From Alphaproteobacteria bacterium (GTDB taxonomy: Bacteria > Pseudomonadota > Alphaproteobacteria > Micropepsales > Micropepsaceae), in contig JAFAWQ010000043.1 in NCBI GenBank assembly GCA_019241645.1, forward strand, positions 206,244 through 270,243: 64,000 bases of DNA, in the 5' to 3' direction. Below are positions 53,099 to 62,284 of this stretch, in pieces. The position numbers and the translations under genes are program-made. The notes under the pieces are model-generated. The model saw only the letters and a program-made list of their open reading frames with translations, was not told the DNA's origin and ran no database searches. Each line of letters starts with the position of its first letter. Within the stretch, counting starts at the first letter, position 1.

Positions 53099-53923
53099 CT
53101 AGCTGTACTGGGCCCGCACGCGAAGTGCGGCGCGCGCCTCCGTCGCAGCTTGGCGGACGCCTTGCTTCGCCGCGGCTGTCCCAAGCATTGCCGTGATAGT
53201 GGCGACGTAGTTCTGCGTCTCCGGCGGAAGCGCTCGGCCCTTCATCTGCTTGGCTTCCAGATTTCCCGGTCCATCATTGTACGCAACGAACATGGCGGGG
53301 AAGCCGTATTTGCGGTGCAGCCAGCGCAAGTAGGCGGTGCCCGCCATGATATTGTCATGCGGGTTGGAGGGATCGGCACCGAGGCGATGCTGCTGCTCCA
53401 TTTCCTTGTAGGTTCCTGGCATCAGCTGCATGAGACCGACAGCGCCAACGGGCGATGTAATCGGCTTGTTTTCGGCCGACATGGTACGGCCGCCGCTTTC
53501 CATCTTGATCACGGCACGTATCCACGCCGCGGGGACGCGAAATCTTCCGGAGGCTTCGGCGATATACGGCTTCCAGCGATTGATAAGCTGCGTCGAGGTC
53601 ATGTGCTGTTCTGCCAAATACGCCACGCGGCGTTTCTGCCGGTCCAACTCCGCTTGATCCTGAACTAATTTGGCTGAAAAGGTATTGGTGAAGATTTCCC
53701 GCGGCGCGCCAATGCGAATTGTGAGGCGGCTGTGACCGAGCGGTCCTTGGATCGCGAAGATCACACCCACGGTGGTGATAACCAGCAGCATCAACAGGGA
53801 AAGATCGCCGAGCAATGCACCGAAATAACTCTCTCCGCTGCGATCGCGCCGGAAAGAACCGATTTTGGCTGGGGACTGCGAAAGATATGACGATATGCGA
53901 TCATTGAAATCACGTTCGTGCAT
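53099..53923 (-). CDS. Membrane-anchored lytic transglycosylase (SLT domain)
   Basis: Cell-wall lytic enzyme of 274 residues. One helix at about residues 38-60 is followed by a linker with coiled-coil tendency (LVQDQAELDRQKRRVAYLAEQ sits at about 86-106). The SLT domain then covers 120-245. The catalytic Glu is in AVIKMESGGR near residue 143; GAVGLMQLMPGTY and AYNDGPGNLEAK complete the family pattern. The domain should lie in the periplasm and cut the glycan strand of peptidoglycan. Confidence 0.92.
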   Translation of the reverse strand: MHERDFNDRISSYLSQSPAKIGSFRRDRSGESYFGALLGDLSLLMLLVITTVGVIFAIQGPLGHSRLTIRIGAPREIFTNTFSAKLVQDQAELDRQKRRVAYLAEQHMTSTQLINRWKPYIAEASGRFRVPAAWIRAVIKMESGGRTMSAENKPITSPVGAVGLMQLMPGTYKEMEQQHRLGADPSNPHDNIMAGTAYLRWLHRKYGFPAMFVAYNDGPGNLEAKQMKGRALPPETQNYVATITAMLGTAAAKQGVRQAATEARAALRVRAQYS

Positions 53924-54193
53924 TCAGCTTCCTCGAGAAGATTGCGATAAAGGCCTATCGGGAGGACGCTTTGCGCCGCGCCGAATCGTCAAGCGATCGG
54001 GCTGCTCCCCGCATCGTCACAAAACCTGTGGGCGATGCGCATTGCGAGGTACGCGGTAATCGAGGTCACGACAAGGACGATTGAACTTGGTTCCGCGCGC
54101 AGAGGCAAAATTCTGCGGGAACTTCGATCACAAATTATTCAAAATGCGCGGTGGCTTAACTTATGCAAAAGTCGCGCTTAACATAGGTTAGTC

Positions 54194-56626
54194 TCAGAAT
54201 TTTTGTGAGAATGTGAGTGCCACCGTGCGCGGTCGCGCCGGAAGGATATATGTCTGCGGTCCGCATGTACCTGGCGTGCATTCGGCGTACCGGCCCAGTT
54301 GCGCGCGTTCATCGGTGGCATTCAATAACGCCAGTTCGAGGGACCAATTGTCTTTCTCTATCCCGGTGGTCACATCGAGGGTCGTGAATTCCTTCGACTT
54401 GCCGAGCAAGGCGCGTTCGGCCAGGCGCAGATCCGCCCATCGGCCACCTTCATGAACGACAGATGCCTGCACGTGCGCCAGCCAGTCGTCCCACAGGCGC
54501 CACTGATATCGGGCCGTGCCGTTCAGCTTCCACATCGGTGTGATCGGGAGTTGCGTGCCCGCCGGCGCTTGCAATTTATTCTTCGGGTCGGCGCAATCGC
54601 CGCCGCAATACGGGGTTGCCAGTTCGGCATTGGTGTAGGCTGCCGACCCGTTGAGCGTTAGCTGGTCGATCGGTAGCCACGAAATCTCCGTCTCCACGCC
54701 TTTAACGCGAGCCTGGCCCGCATTCGCGATGATGGTCACGGAGTTTGGTCCGAGGAACGGGAATTGGAACTGGTTCCAATCTTCAAGGAAGAATGCGCCG
54801 TTGAAACGGAGGCGGTTGTCGTTCCAGCTGGTCTTCCAGCCGATTTCGTAATTGTCCAGCGTGTCGGAATTGTAGGCGCCGACACCCGGAAGATCCGTGC
54901 GCCGATTAACGCCCCCCGGCCGGAAACCGGTGGAATATGTCGCATAGACCATCTGGTCCGGCGTGATCTGCCAGGTAAGGTTTAAGCGATGTGTCTCGCC
55001 CGTTTCCTTCACCTCTTCGTCCACATTCGTGCACGGCCCGTGATCTACCGAGGGCGGCGCGAAGCACTGCACAGGGGGTGGAAACTCATAACCTTGGAAG
55101 CCGAAAAACCCCTGCAGTGAATTGTCGGCCTTGAACACGCGAACACCGCCCGTAATGGTCAAAGTGGGCAGGATGTCATACGAAACCTCTCCGAACACTG
55201 CATAGTCGCGATCGATTCGCATCTGGTCGGTGAGCCACAGCGTTCCCGGCCATCCGTCGACCGAACAATGAGCGTAAGGACATTGATCGAAGGAAAGCGT
55301 GTTTAGATTCTTGATGACGTAGTCCTGCAGAATGAAGTGACTCTGGCGTTCGTAAAACGCGCCCAGCACGAAGCGGAACCGGTTGTCCTTCGCGTTGGAG
55401 ATGCGCAGTTCGTGGCTGTCCTTCGTGAAGTGGTCCTTGCCGATGATCGTCTGTGACGGATCGATCTGGTTGCCGGCGTTGTCATAGAAATCCACCGACG
55501 ACGGAAAGACCTGATCGTACCAGAAGGTGTAGTCTGTATAGTCGGCCTGACTGTTGATCCGGCGATCCATATGTCCGCCGGAATAAAGCACATCCAGATC
55601 GGCGATCTTCCCCTGCACGGTGAGGGCGGCCTGATACCAATTGTCCTTTGCAAACTCAGGCTGGAAGTGGATGACTTCGAGGTCGCCCAGCGGGCGGTTG
55701 TACCCGAAACTGTTGCCCTTGTTGTAGCCGAAGACGCCGTTGGACCGTTCCCACTGCGCGATGATGCTGGGGGTTATTGTCCAGTTTTCGTCAAGCTCGA
55801 TGCCCAATGCCGCGCGTCCGCCGAACTTGTCCACCGTGTTATAGTCGTTTTTCACGCGGCTCGCGTTGTCGAGCGTGAGCGGCGGAAAAGACGTATCGAA
55901 AGTGTAGGTTCGGGTGCCGTGCACGTTGTCGATGTAGCCCGCGTCATGCTCATCCCAGGCCACGAGCCGGATCGCGATCTTGTCCGTGATCGGATGGTTG
56001 ATGAATCCATTCACCCTGTAACCGAGACCGCCATGCTCGACTGCGTTGCCCTCGACTTCGTAGCCGGCCGCGAAGCCGCTTGGATCGGGCTTGTTCGTGA
56101 TGATGCGGATCACCCCGGATTCAGCACTGGCACCGTACAGCGTACCTTGCGGCCCCGAGAGCGCTTCCACGCGCTGGATGTCGTAGGTCGGCACATCGAG
56201 TGTGCCGTTGATGGTCGTGATCGGTTGCTCGTCCAGGTACACACCGACAGTCGGCACCGGCCCGGAGTGGTTGCCGTTCTGATCGCTCGCAATACCGCGC
56301 ATTGTGATATTGGCGAAACCGGGACCGCCATTGCTGCCCTGCCCGCTCACTGCGAAGGTGACGCTCGGCATGAACATCTGAAAATCTGTGAAGTCGGTGA
56401 GATGCAGTTCCTGCAGGCGTTGTGTCGTGATGGCCTGCACATTCATGGGCACGCGCTGGAGATTTTCTTCCCTCTTCTGTGCGGTGACAACCACCGTCTC
56501 CAGTCCCGCAGGCGGCGTGTCCGCCGCGCGGGCAACCGGGATACCCGACAGCATCGTCGAGGCCAGCAGCATCGGGCACAGCAAAGCTCGCGGACTCGGT
56601 CCGTAGACGGAAGTATAGCGCCCCAT
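54194..56626 (-). CDS. TonB-dependent outer-membrane receptor 3
   Basis: Outer-membrane receptor of 810 residues. The ATG at 56626 has AGGGGAT upstream and gives the signal peptide ending near ARAAD; a longer frame is rejected. The TonB box region is LETVVVTAQKREENL, and plug motifs are ITMRGIASDQNG and QRVEALSGPQGTLYGASAESGVIRIIT. The barrel ends TVALTFSQKF. It lies 101 bases downstream of a TPR-sulfotransferase gene read in the same direction. Confidence 0.95.
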   Translation of the reverse strand: MGRYTSVYGPSPRALLCPMLLASTMLSGIPVARAADTPPAGLETVVVTAQKREENLQRVPMNVQAITTQRLQELHLTDFTDFQMFMPSVTFAVSGQGSNGGPGFANITMRGIASDQNGNHSGPVPTVGVYLDEQPITTINGTLDVPTYDIQRVEALSGPQGTLYGASAESGVIRIITNKPDPSGFAAGYEVEGNAVEHGGLGYRVNGFINHPITDKIAIRLVAWDEHDAGYIDNVHGTRTYTFDTSFPPLTLDNASRVKNDYNTVDKFGGRAALGIELDENWTITPSIIAQWERSNGVFGYNKGNSFGYNRPLGDLEVIHFQPEFAKDNWYQAALTVQGKIADLDVLYSGGHMDRRINSQADYTDYTFWYDQVFPSSVDFYDNAGNQIDPSQTIIGKDHFTKDSHELRISNAKDNRFRFVLGAFYERQSHFILQDYVIKNLNTLSFDQCPYAHCSVDGWPGTLWLTDQMRIDRDYAVFGEVSYDILPTLTITGGVRVFKADNSLQGFFGFQGYEFPPPVQCFAPPSVDHGPCTNVDEEVKETGETHRLNLTWQITPDQMVYATYSTGFRPGGVNRRTDLPGVGAYNSDTLDNYEIGWKTSWNDNRLRFNGAFFLEDWNQFQFPFLGPNSVTIIANAGQARVKGVETEISWLPIDQLTLNGSAAYTNAELATPYCGGDCADPKNKLQAPAGTQLPITPMWKLNGTARYQWRLWDDWLAHVQASVVHEGGRWADLRLAERALLGKSKEFTTLDVTTGIEKDNWSLELALLNATDERAQLGRYAECTPGTCGPQTYILPARPRTVALTFSQKF

Positions 56627-56727
56627 TTTATCCCCTTGCGCCACCCGTGGCGCGCCTGCTCGACTCGCCAAAGTCAAGCCGGGAGGGATGCCGACGTCAA
56701 GCGCCGTTCGGCAACAGCACACGCAAT

Positions 56728-58749
56728 TCAGGAAAAAGCCGGTGCCGCGGGATAGGCATCGAGCACGGGACCCAGTGCTTCTTTCAATTCGTCCAGCCAC
56801 GGCTCGAAATGCCGCCATTGCTCAAGACCGCCGGAATAGAGCGGCCGTCGGACCTGTTCCGAGCTTGCCGTTCTCACTGGCCGCTCGGTTTCGTGGAAGC
56901 GCAGGCATCGCGGCTCGAAGGCGAGCCCACAATAGGCGAGCAGGCCCCGCAGCTCCCGCTCCGGATTTTCGACGAGCTGCTCGTGAATCACCCGGTGGAC
57001 GCGGCCAGGCAGGACAGCATCGAAATGGGCCATCAGCTCGACATATTTCCTGTAGTAATGAGCGCAATCGCCCAGGCTGTAGGAAAAGCCCTGGCCACGG
57101 GCAAAGAGCTGCTTGAAATTGGAAAAACAGCACGCCATCGGGTGGCGGCGCGCATCGATGATCTTTGCGTTCGGCAGGATCACATGAATGAAGCCCGCGT
57201 TGGACCAGTTGTTAGGCATCTTGTCGATAAAGAAGGGGCGGCCGAGCTTGCGCTGCACTCGCGTGCGCGAGAGATATTCTTCGCCGAGGGCTTGCAACTC
57301 TTCGGGAGAAAGAGCGGCGAGGCCGTTGGGAAACGTAGCGTCGTCGCCCAGCTTGCGGCGCCCAAATCTTTTGGCCAGCGCGATCAGGTCCGGCAATTCC
57401 ATCGTGCCTTCGATGGCCGGGTGGCTCGACAGCATCTGCTCGATCAGCGTGGAACCGGCACGGGTGAGGCCCACGATGAAGATCGGGTCGGCGGCTGGGC
57501 AACCAGATTTGGCTCGCGCGTGAAAGAATTCCGGCGTGAATAGCGCCTTCGAGCGCTGCACCAAACTGTCCACATCCTCGCATTTGTACTGCAACCCACC
57601 CTGTCGCAACAGATTTCCCCGCTGGTATTCGGCAAAGGATGCATTGAACTCTCCGCCGTCCTCCAATGCCTTGCCGAGGGCGAAATGCAGGTGCGCACGG
57701 CTGTCTTCATCAATATCCTGGCGAGAGATCTGTGCCTTCATTGCTTCCACCTGATCGTCGGTGAAGCGATAGGTTTTCAGGTTCGCGAGACTCCAATAGG
57801 CCTCGCCCAGATTCGGCATCAGCTCGATGCTCTTGCGGTAGGCGGCGATCGCTTCATCCACCTTACCCAGAGTCTTTAGCGTGTGCCCGTAGCTCATCCA
57901 TGCTTTCGGTTGCGATGGAAAATCCTTCAGTAGCGATTGGTAGCAAGCCACCGCTTTTTCGTATTCTCCGAGGCGGCCGAGTATTGCGGCCTTCAATGCG
58001 CGATAATTGGCACTGCGCGAATCACGCTTCAGCAACAATTCGACGTGGGGCAGCGCTTCGGCGGCTTTGCTGTGGCGCTGCAACACGATCGCGTATTGAT
58101 GACGCGCCTCGACAAACCCCGGGGCGAGTTGCACGCAGCGCGCAAACAGTTTTTCCGCATCTTCCAGGCGCCCGAGACGCGCGCCGGTTTCGGCCAGCAT
58201 GCGGATGGCGGCGACATCCGTCGGGTGTTCCTTCAAATATCCGCGCAACAAGTGCTCCGCGACCGCCAGCTTCTGCTCGCAAAGCGCAGCCGCCGCCTGC
58301 AACAGCGCCGGATTGCTGACCGAGGCCTGGAGGTGGCGCGCATAGGCTGAATCTGCTCCGCTCGCCTCTCCGGCTAGGAGAAGTTGGTCCCCAAGGCACC
58401 GCCAGGCATGCGGATGTTTCGAATCCAGACCCACCACGCGGCGGAAGGCGGCGATGGCTCGTCGGCTATCACCGGCATCGGCCAGCGCAAGAGCCAGTCC
58501 ATAGTTCAAAGAGACCGATTTCGGGTGGGCCAGGATAGCCGGCCGGAGCACCTCGACGGCCGCTTGTGGCTGGCCTTTTGCGCGCACCGCTGAGGCAAGC
58601 ACCAGCAGTGCTTCAGTCTGTCCGGGCACGACCTTGAGGATTTCGCGAGCCTGCGCCTCCGCCAGCGTGGGGTCGCGCTCCAACAGGCGGGAGGCATGCG
58701 CCAGCGCGACGGCCAGCGAGCCGGTTGGTTCGCTTGCGACGGTGTTCAT
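56728..58749 (-). CDS. TPR-containing sulfotransferase upstream of TonB receptor 3
   Basis: Protein of 673 residues. About the first 370 are tetratricopeptide repeats (for example AIAAYRKSIELMPNLGEAYW). The sulfotransferase domain begins near residue 430 with IFIVGLTRAGSTLIEQMLSS, and the 3'-phosphate site is AKIIDARRHPMACCFSNFKQ near residue 545. FGRR, PLYSGGLEQWRHFEPW and the overall pattern match the large bacterial TPR-sulfotransferase family that resembles tyrosylprotein sulfotransferase. ATG at 58749 is chosen over 58782. Confidence 0.88.
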   Translation of the reverse strand: MNTVASEPTGSLAVALAHASRLLERDPTLAEAQAREILKVVPGQTEALLVLASAVRAKGQPQAAVEVLRPAILAHPKSVSLNYGLALALADAGDSRRAIAAFRRVVGLDSKHPHAWRCLGDQLLLAGEASGADSAYARHLQASVSNPALLQAAAALCEQKLAVAEHLLRGYLKEHPTDVAAIRMLAETGARLGRLEDAEKLFARCVQLAPGFVEARHQYAIVLQRHSKAAEALPHVELLLKRDSRSANYRALKAAILGRLGEYEKAVACYQSLLKDFPSQPKAWMSYGHTLKTLGKVDEAIAAYRKSIELMPNLGEAYWSLANLKTYRFTDDQVEAMKAQISRQDIDEDSRAHLHFALGKALEDGGEFNASFAEYQRGNLLRQGGLQYKCEDVDSLVQRSKALFTPEFFHARAKSGCPAADPIFIVGLTRAGSTLIEQMLSSHPAIEGTMELPDLIALAKRFGRRKLGDDATFPNGLAALSPEELQALGEEYLSRTRVQRKLGRPFFIDKMPNNWSNAGFIHVILPNAKIIDARRHPMACCFSNFKQLFARGQGFSYSLGDCAHYYRKYVELMAHFDAVLPGRVHRVIHEQLVENPERELRGLLAYCGLAFEPRCLRFHETERPVRTASSEQVRRPLYSGGLEQWRHFEPWLDELKEALGPVLDAYPAAPAFS

Positions 58750-58782
58750 TGCCTGATCATAGGGAAATGTGCACGCCATCAA

Positions 58783-58811
58783 AATGCGGCCACAGGGTAG
58801 GAATGTGGCCG
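58783..58811 (-). terminator. Likely terminator of tRNA-Thr
   Basis: On the minus strand CGGCCACA pairs perfectly with TGTGGCCG across a 9-base loop, followed by CATTTT. It starts 15 bases after the tRNA-Thr 3' end. Confidence 0.6.
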
Positions 58812-58825
58812 ATACCGACGGCCGA

Positions 58826-58900
58826 TGGTGCCGGAGGTGAGAATCGAACTCACGACCTACCCCTTACCAAGGGGTTGCGCTACCACTACGCTACTCCGGC
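58826..58900 (-). tRNA. tRNA-Thr (anticodon GGT)
   Basis: On the minus strand the acceptor arms are GCCGGAG and CTCCGGC. The D arm is GCGTAGTGGTAGCGC, the anticodon stem ACCCC/GGGGT encloses the loop TTGGTAA, and the T arm is GTGAGTTCGATTCTCAC. The terminal CCA is encoded. The loop gives GGT, threonine. Confidence 0.95.
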
Positions 58901-58956
58901 GTCCGACTGTGCGGCCGCTGCCTATAGCCCAGTGATTTCGAGAGGGAAAGACCATC

Positions 58957-59133
58957 ATGCCCGCAGCCAGCGAGGAACGGCGGCAACGGCTCGCACAGGC
59001 GCTGCGACAGAACCTGAAGCGCCGAAAAGCAGCGGCGCGCAAGGCGCAACCTGCGGTCGACGGGCTTACGCCTACCGCTGTTCCGTCGAATTCCTGTCCA
59101 TCTCGGTACCCGGCCAAGCACCCGAAAATTTGA
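58957..59133 (+). CDS. Small basic hypothetical protein upstream of murA
   Basis: Open frame of 58 codons starting MPAASEERRQRLAQALRQN with a GAGAGGG ribosome site 11 bases upstream. Residues 5-30 form a basic, helix-like segment (LKRRKAAARKAQ); the rest is Pro/Ser-rich and probably disordered. Short basic proteins of the form ERRxRLAxALRxNLxRRKxQ are common in alphaproteobacteria and many precede core genes. The function is unknown. It ends 42 bases before murA. Confidence 0.65.
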   Translation: MPAASEERRQRLAQALRQNLKRRKAAARKAQPAVDGLTPTAVPSNSCPSRYPAKHPKI

Positions 59134-59175
59134 CTGCGGACCACTCGAAAACAATAGCAGATCACTTGAGGAGCA

Positions 59176-60456
59176 ATGGATCGTATTCGCATTCGGGGCG
59201 GCAATCGCTTGAACGGCGAGATTCCGATCAGCGGCGCCAAGAACGCGGCGCTGCCCCTGATGGCCGCTTCTCTCCTAACAGATCAAAAGCTCACGCTGCT
59301 GAACGCGCCCTGGCTTGCCGATGTGGGCTTCATGGGCGAGCTGCTGCGCAGTTTTGGCGTCGAGACGAGCTATTCCCGTGGCCCGGCCCACGGAGAGGGC
59401 GGACGGTGGGAGCTCACCGCCAGGCACATCACCAACACCACCGCCGAATACGAACTGGTGCGCAAGATGCGCGCAAGTTTTCTGATGCTCGGCCCACTGT
59501 TGGCGCGCCACGGGCAGGCAAAAGTCTCGTTGCCGGGCGGTTGCGCGATTGGCGCGCGTCCCGTTGACCTCCATCTGAAGGCGATGCAGGTGCTTGGCGC
59601 AGAGATTGTTCTGGAAGAAGGCTATGTGATTGCGCAGGCGCCATCGGGTTTGAAAGGCGCGTCGATCGAATTTCCCTTCGTCTCTGTAGGCGCCACGGAA
59701 AATGCGCTGATGGCGGCCGCGCTGGCAAACGGCGAAACGACGCTGGTGAACGCGGCGCGCGAGCCGGAAATCATGGATCTCGGCCACTGCCTCATGGCCA
59801 TGGGCGCGCAAATCCGGGGGCTTGGTACTTCGACCATCGTAATAGATGGCGTCGACCGCTTGCGCGGTACGGTTCACGCCGTTCTGCCGGATCGTATCGA
59901 GACCGGAACCTACGCCATGGCGGCGGCAATTTGCGGCGGCGACATCGAACTTACGCATACTTCCATTGAATTGATTGGTGCTCTGGTTCCTTTGCTTGAA
60001 GGAACAGGCACCACGGTCACGACTACGGGATTGGGTGTTGCCGCGAGTCGTAACGGCGAGCGTCTCAAATCCATAGACGTCCAAACCGAACCTTATCCGG
60101 GCTTTCCGACTGATCTGCAGGCGCAGTTCATGGCGCTGATGACCACAGCAGAGGGTATTTCACATATCAAGGAAACGATTTTCGAAAACCGCTTCATGCA
60201 CGTGCCGGAACTGTCGCGCATGGGCGCCGATATTCAGGTGCAAGGTGATACTGCTACCGTGCGCGGAGTGGAGAAGTTGACGGGCGCGCCTGTCATGGCG
60301 ACTGACCTGCGGGCGAGCGTCAGTCTGGTGTTGGCGGGGTTGGCGGCAGAGGGCGAGACCGTTATCAGCCGGGTCTATCACCTGGACCGCGGGTTCGAAT
60401 GTCTTGAAGAAAAGCTCTCGGCGGTGGGTGCGCAGATCGAGCGGTTGACGGAATGA
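59176..60456 (+). CDS. murA: UDP-N-acetylglucosamine 1-carboxyvinyltransferase
   Basis: First committed step of peptidoglycan synthesis: adds enolpyruvate from PEP to UDP-GlcNAc. The 426-residue product shows [20 protein letters not shown] near the start. The catalytic Cys123 lies in [15 protein letters not shown], which makes it fosfomycin-sensitive in type, since an Asp here gives resistance. The C-terminal [19 protein letters not shown] is also present. Its stop overlaps the DUF2948 start (ATGA). Confidence 0.97.
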   Translation: MDRIRIRGGNRLNGEIPISGAKNAALPLMAASLLTDQKLTLLNAPWLADVGFMGELLRSFGVETSYSRGPAHGEGGRWELTARHITNTTAEYELVRKMRASFLMLGPLLARHGQAKVSLPGGCAIGARPVDLHLKAMQVLGAEIVLEEGYVIAQAPSGLKGASIEFPFVSVGATENALMAAALANGETTLVNAAREPEIMDLGHCLMAMGAQIRGLGTSTIVIDGVDRLRGTVHAVLPDRIETGTYAMAAAICGGDIELTHTSIELIGALVPLLEGTGTTVTTTGLGVAASRNGERLKSIDVQTEPYPGFPTDLQAQFMALMTTAEGISHIKETIFENRFMHVPELSRMGADIQVQGDTATVRGVEKLTGAPVMATDLRASVSLVLAGLAAEGETVISRVYHLDRGFECLEEKLSAVGAQIERLTE

Positions 60457-60896
60457 AGGGCAGACCGACACTCAGAGCCGAGGATGCGGACGATCTGCAG
60501 ATTTTGTCCGCTCGCCTTCAGGACGCGGTCGCCCGCGTATGTGACCTTGTATGGCTGCCGAAAGGGCGTCGCTTCGCCGCGCTGTTCAATCGCTTCAAAT
60601 GGGAAGACGCCCAGCACCGCCGAGAAAACCTTCGCATTCGAGCCGGTATCCGGTTTGAGCATGTCCTGTCGGCAAGGTCGAACCACATTCGCTACGACGA
60701 TCCTGAAGCGATCCTCTCGCTGCTGGCGATGAGATTCAGCCCGAATGAAGGCGAGGATCCAGGCGGCGTTGTTGAACTTGTTTTCAGCGGAGGCGGCGTG
60801 ATTCAGCTGCAGGTCGAATACATTGAGGCAAGCCTGTCGGACATCAGCGGCGAGTGGGCCGCGCGAGGCCGCCCCGCGCATCCCGTTACCGGCTGA
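60453..60896 (+). CDS. DUF2948 family protein
   Basis: Soluble protein of 147 residues of unknown function, recognised by [19 protein letters not shown] at the start and [13 protein letters not shown] near residue 45. [20 protein letters not shown] is near the end. The family is restricted mostly to alphaproteobacteria and commonly follows murA. The ATG overlaps the murA stop by four bases, which indicates translational coupling. Ten bases separate it from the UPF0262 gene. Confidence 0.9.
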   Translation: MKGRPTLRAEDADDLQILSARLQDAVARVCDLVWLPKGRRFAALFNRFKWEDAQHRRENLRIRAGIRFEHVLSARSNHIRYDDPEAILSLLAMRFSPNEGEDPGGVVELVFSGGGVIQLQVEYIEASLSDISGEWAARGRPAHPVTG

Positions 60897-60906
60897 CGAT
60901 CGCGCC

Positions 60907-61386
60907 ATGCCGGACCAGGACTGTTTTCGCATCCTTTCCCTGGAGTTGGATGAACGGACGGTCATCCGCCGCTCACGCCAAATCGAGCAGGAGCGCGAGA
61001 TTGCGATTTACGATCTCCTGGAGGCGAACAGCTTCCGGCCGCTCGGCTCGCCCGCCGGACCTTATAAGCTTGTGCTCGGCATCGAGGAAAACCGGCTGAT
61101 CTTCGATATTCGATTGGGAGATGACACATCGCACGCCCGTGTGGCGCTGGCGCTGACACCGTTTCGACGGGTCGTGAAGGATTACTTCCTGATATGCGAG
61201 AGCTACTTCAAGGCCATTCGCGATGCCCCGCCGGCCCAGATCGAAACCCTCGATATGAGCCGGCGCGCCGTGCATGACGAGGGTTCCGAGCTTCTAGTGG
61301 AACGGCTGAAGGGAAAGATCGAGGTTGACCGCGACACCGCAAGGCGGCTTTTCACCCTGCTCTGCGTGCTGCACCTCAAAGGATGA
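60907..61386 (+). CDS. UPF0262 family protein
   Basis: Protein of 159 residues matching the UPF0262 family: REIAIYDLLEANSFRPLG near residue 32, YKLVLGIEENRLIFDIR near 55, and IETLDMSRRAVHDEGSELL near 110. It is soluble and has no known role. The open frame runs further upstream, but the ATG at 60907 is the family start. The murA-DUF2948-UPF0262 order is a lineage marker of alphaproteobacteria, here followed by infA. Confidence 0.93.
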   Translation: MPDQDCFRILSLELDERTVIRRSRQIEQEREIAIYDLLEANSFRPLGSPAGPYKLVLGIEENRLIFDIRLGDDTSHARVALALTPFRRVVKDYFLICESYFKAIRDAPPAQIETLDMSRRAVHDEGSELLVERLKGKIEVDRDTARRLFTLLCVLHLKG

Positions 61387-61457
61387 CCTGGACGCCTTCA
61401 GCTTGCTTTTCCGCCGTTTCGGTGCATTCTCCGGCCGATTTTGATTGATGAGGCCGG

Positions 61458-61676
61458 ATGGCAAAGGAAGAACTTCTGGAATTTCCGGGGACTGTCAGCG
61501 AATTGCTTCCCAATGCAACCTTTCGCGTAAAACTCGAAAATGGACACGAAATCATCGCCCATACCGCGGGAAAGATGCGCAAGAATCGCATCCGCGTGCT
61601 CACGGGCGACAAGGTTCTCGTGGAAATGACGCCCTATGACCTTACCAAAGGGCGCATCACCTACCGCTTCAAATAG
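61458..61676 (+). CDS. infA: Translation initiation factor IF-1
   Basis: OB-fold factor of 72 residues that binds the ribosomal A site during initiation. The sequence [19 protein letters not shown], then [19 protein letters not shown], then [15 protein letters not shown] is the complete family pattern. Length is exactly that of E. coli IF-1. The following maf gene starts 41 bases inside it. Confidence 0.98.
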   Translation: MAKEELLEFPGTVSELLPNATFRVKLENGHEIIAHTAGKMRKNRIRVLTGDKVLVEMTPYDLTKGRITYRFK

Positions 61677-62271
61677 CGCCTCTATTCCGCTTGAACTTGT
61701 GCTGGCGAGCGAAAGCCCGCGGCGCGAGGCGCTGCTGTTGCAGGCCGGGATCACGCCGGACGCTATCCGGCCGGCGCGGATCGACGAGAACCCACGCAGG
61801 GCCGAATTGCCGCGGGCCTATGCACTCCGCATGGCGCAGGAAAAGGCGCGCGCTGTTTCCGGTACGTGGACAGGCGCGCCAGCATTGATCCTGGCGGCAG
61901 ACACTGTCGTAGCGCTCGGCCGGCGCATCCTCCCCAAAGCCGAGACGGATGCGCAGGTGCGCGCATGCCTGACGCTGCTCGGGGGCCGCAGTCACCAGGT
62001 GCTGACTGCGGTGGCGTTGGCAAATCCACAGCGGCGCGTTCTGTTCCGTTCTGTTGCGACACGCGTCAGTTTCGCCCGGCTGGCCACGAATATGATCGAT
62101 GAATACGTGGCAAGCGGGGAAGGACTGGGCAAGGCGGGTGGCTACGCCATTCAGGGCAAGGCGGAAGCGTTCGTGCGGCGGATCAACGGCTCCTATTCCA
62201 ACATCGTAGGGCTGCCGCTTTTTGAAACAGTGAATCTGCTGAAAGGCGCCGGGTATTCGGTACAATGCTGA
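61636..62271 (+). CDS. maf: Maf-like nucleoside triphosphate pyrophosphatase
   Basis: House-cleaning enzyme that hydrolyses modified or ordinary (d)NTPs to NMP and pyrophosphate. The 211-residue product shows [20 protein letters not shown] near residue 19, the catalytic Asp in [17 protein letters not shown] near residue 90, and [25 protein letters not shown] near the end, here abbreviated to its core positions 165-190. The only ATG giving a full domain overlaps infA by 41 bases, so coupling to IF-1 translation is likely. Confidence 0.93.
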   Translation: MTLPKGASPTASNSASIPLELVLASESPRREALLLQAGITPDAIRPARIDENPRRAELPRAYALRMAQEKARAVSGTWTGAPALILAADTVVALGRRILPKAETDAQVRACLTLLGGRSHQVLTAVALANPQRRVLFRSVATRVSFARLATNMIDEYVASGEGLGKAGGYAIQGKAEAFVRRINGSYSNIVGLPLFETVNLLKGAGYSVQC

Positions 62272-62284
62272 TCTGGCAATACGC

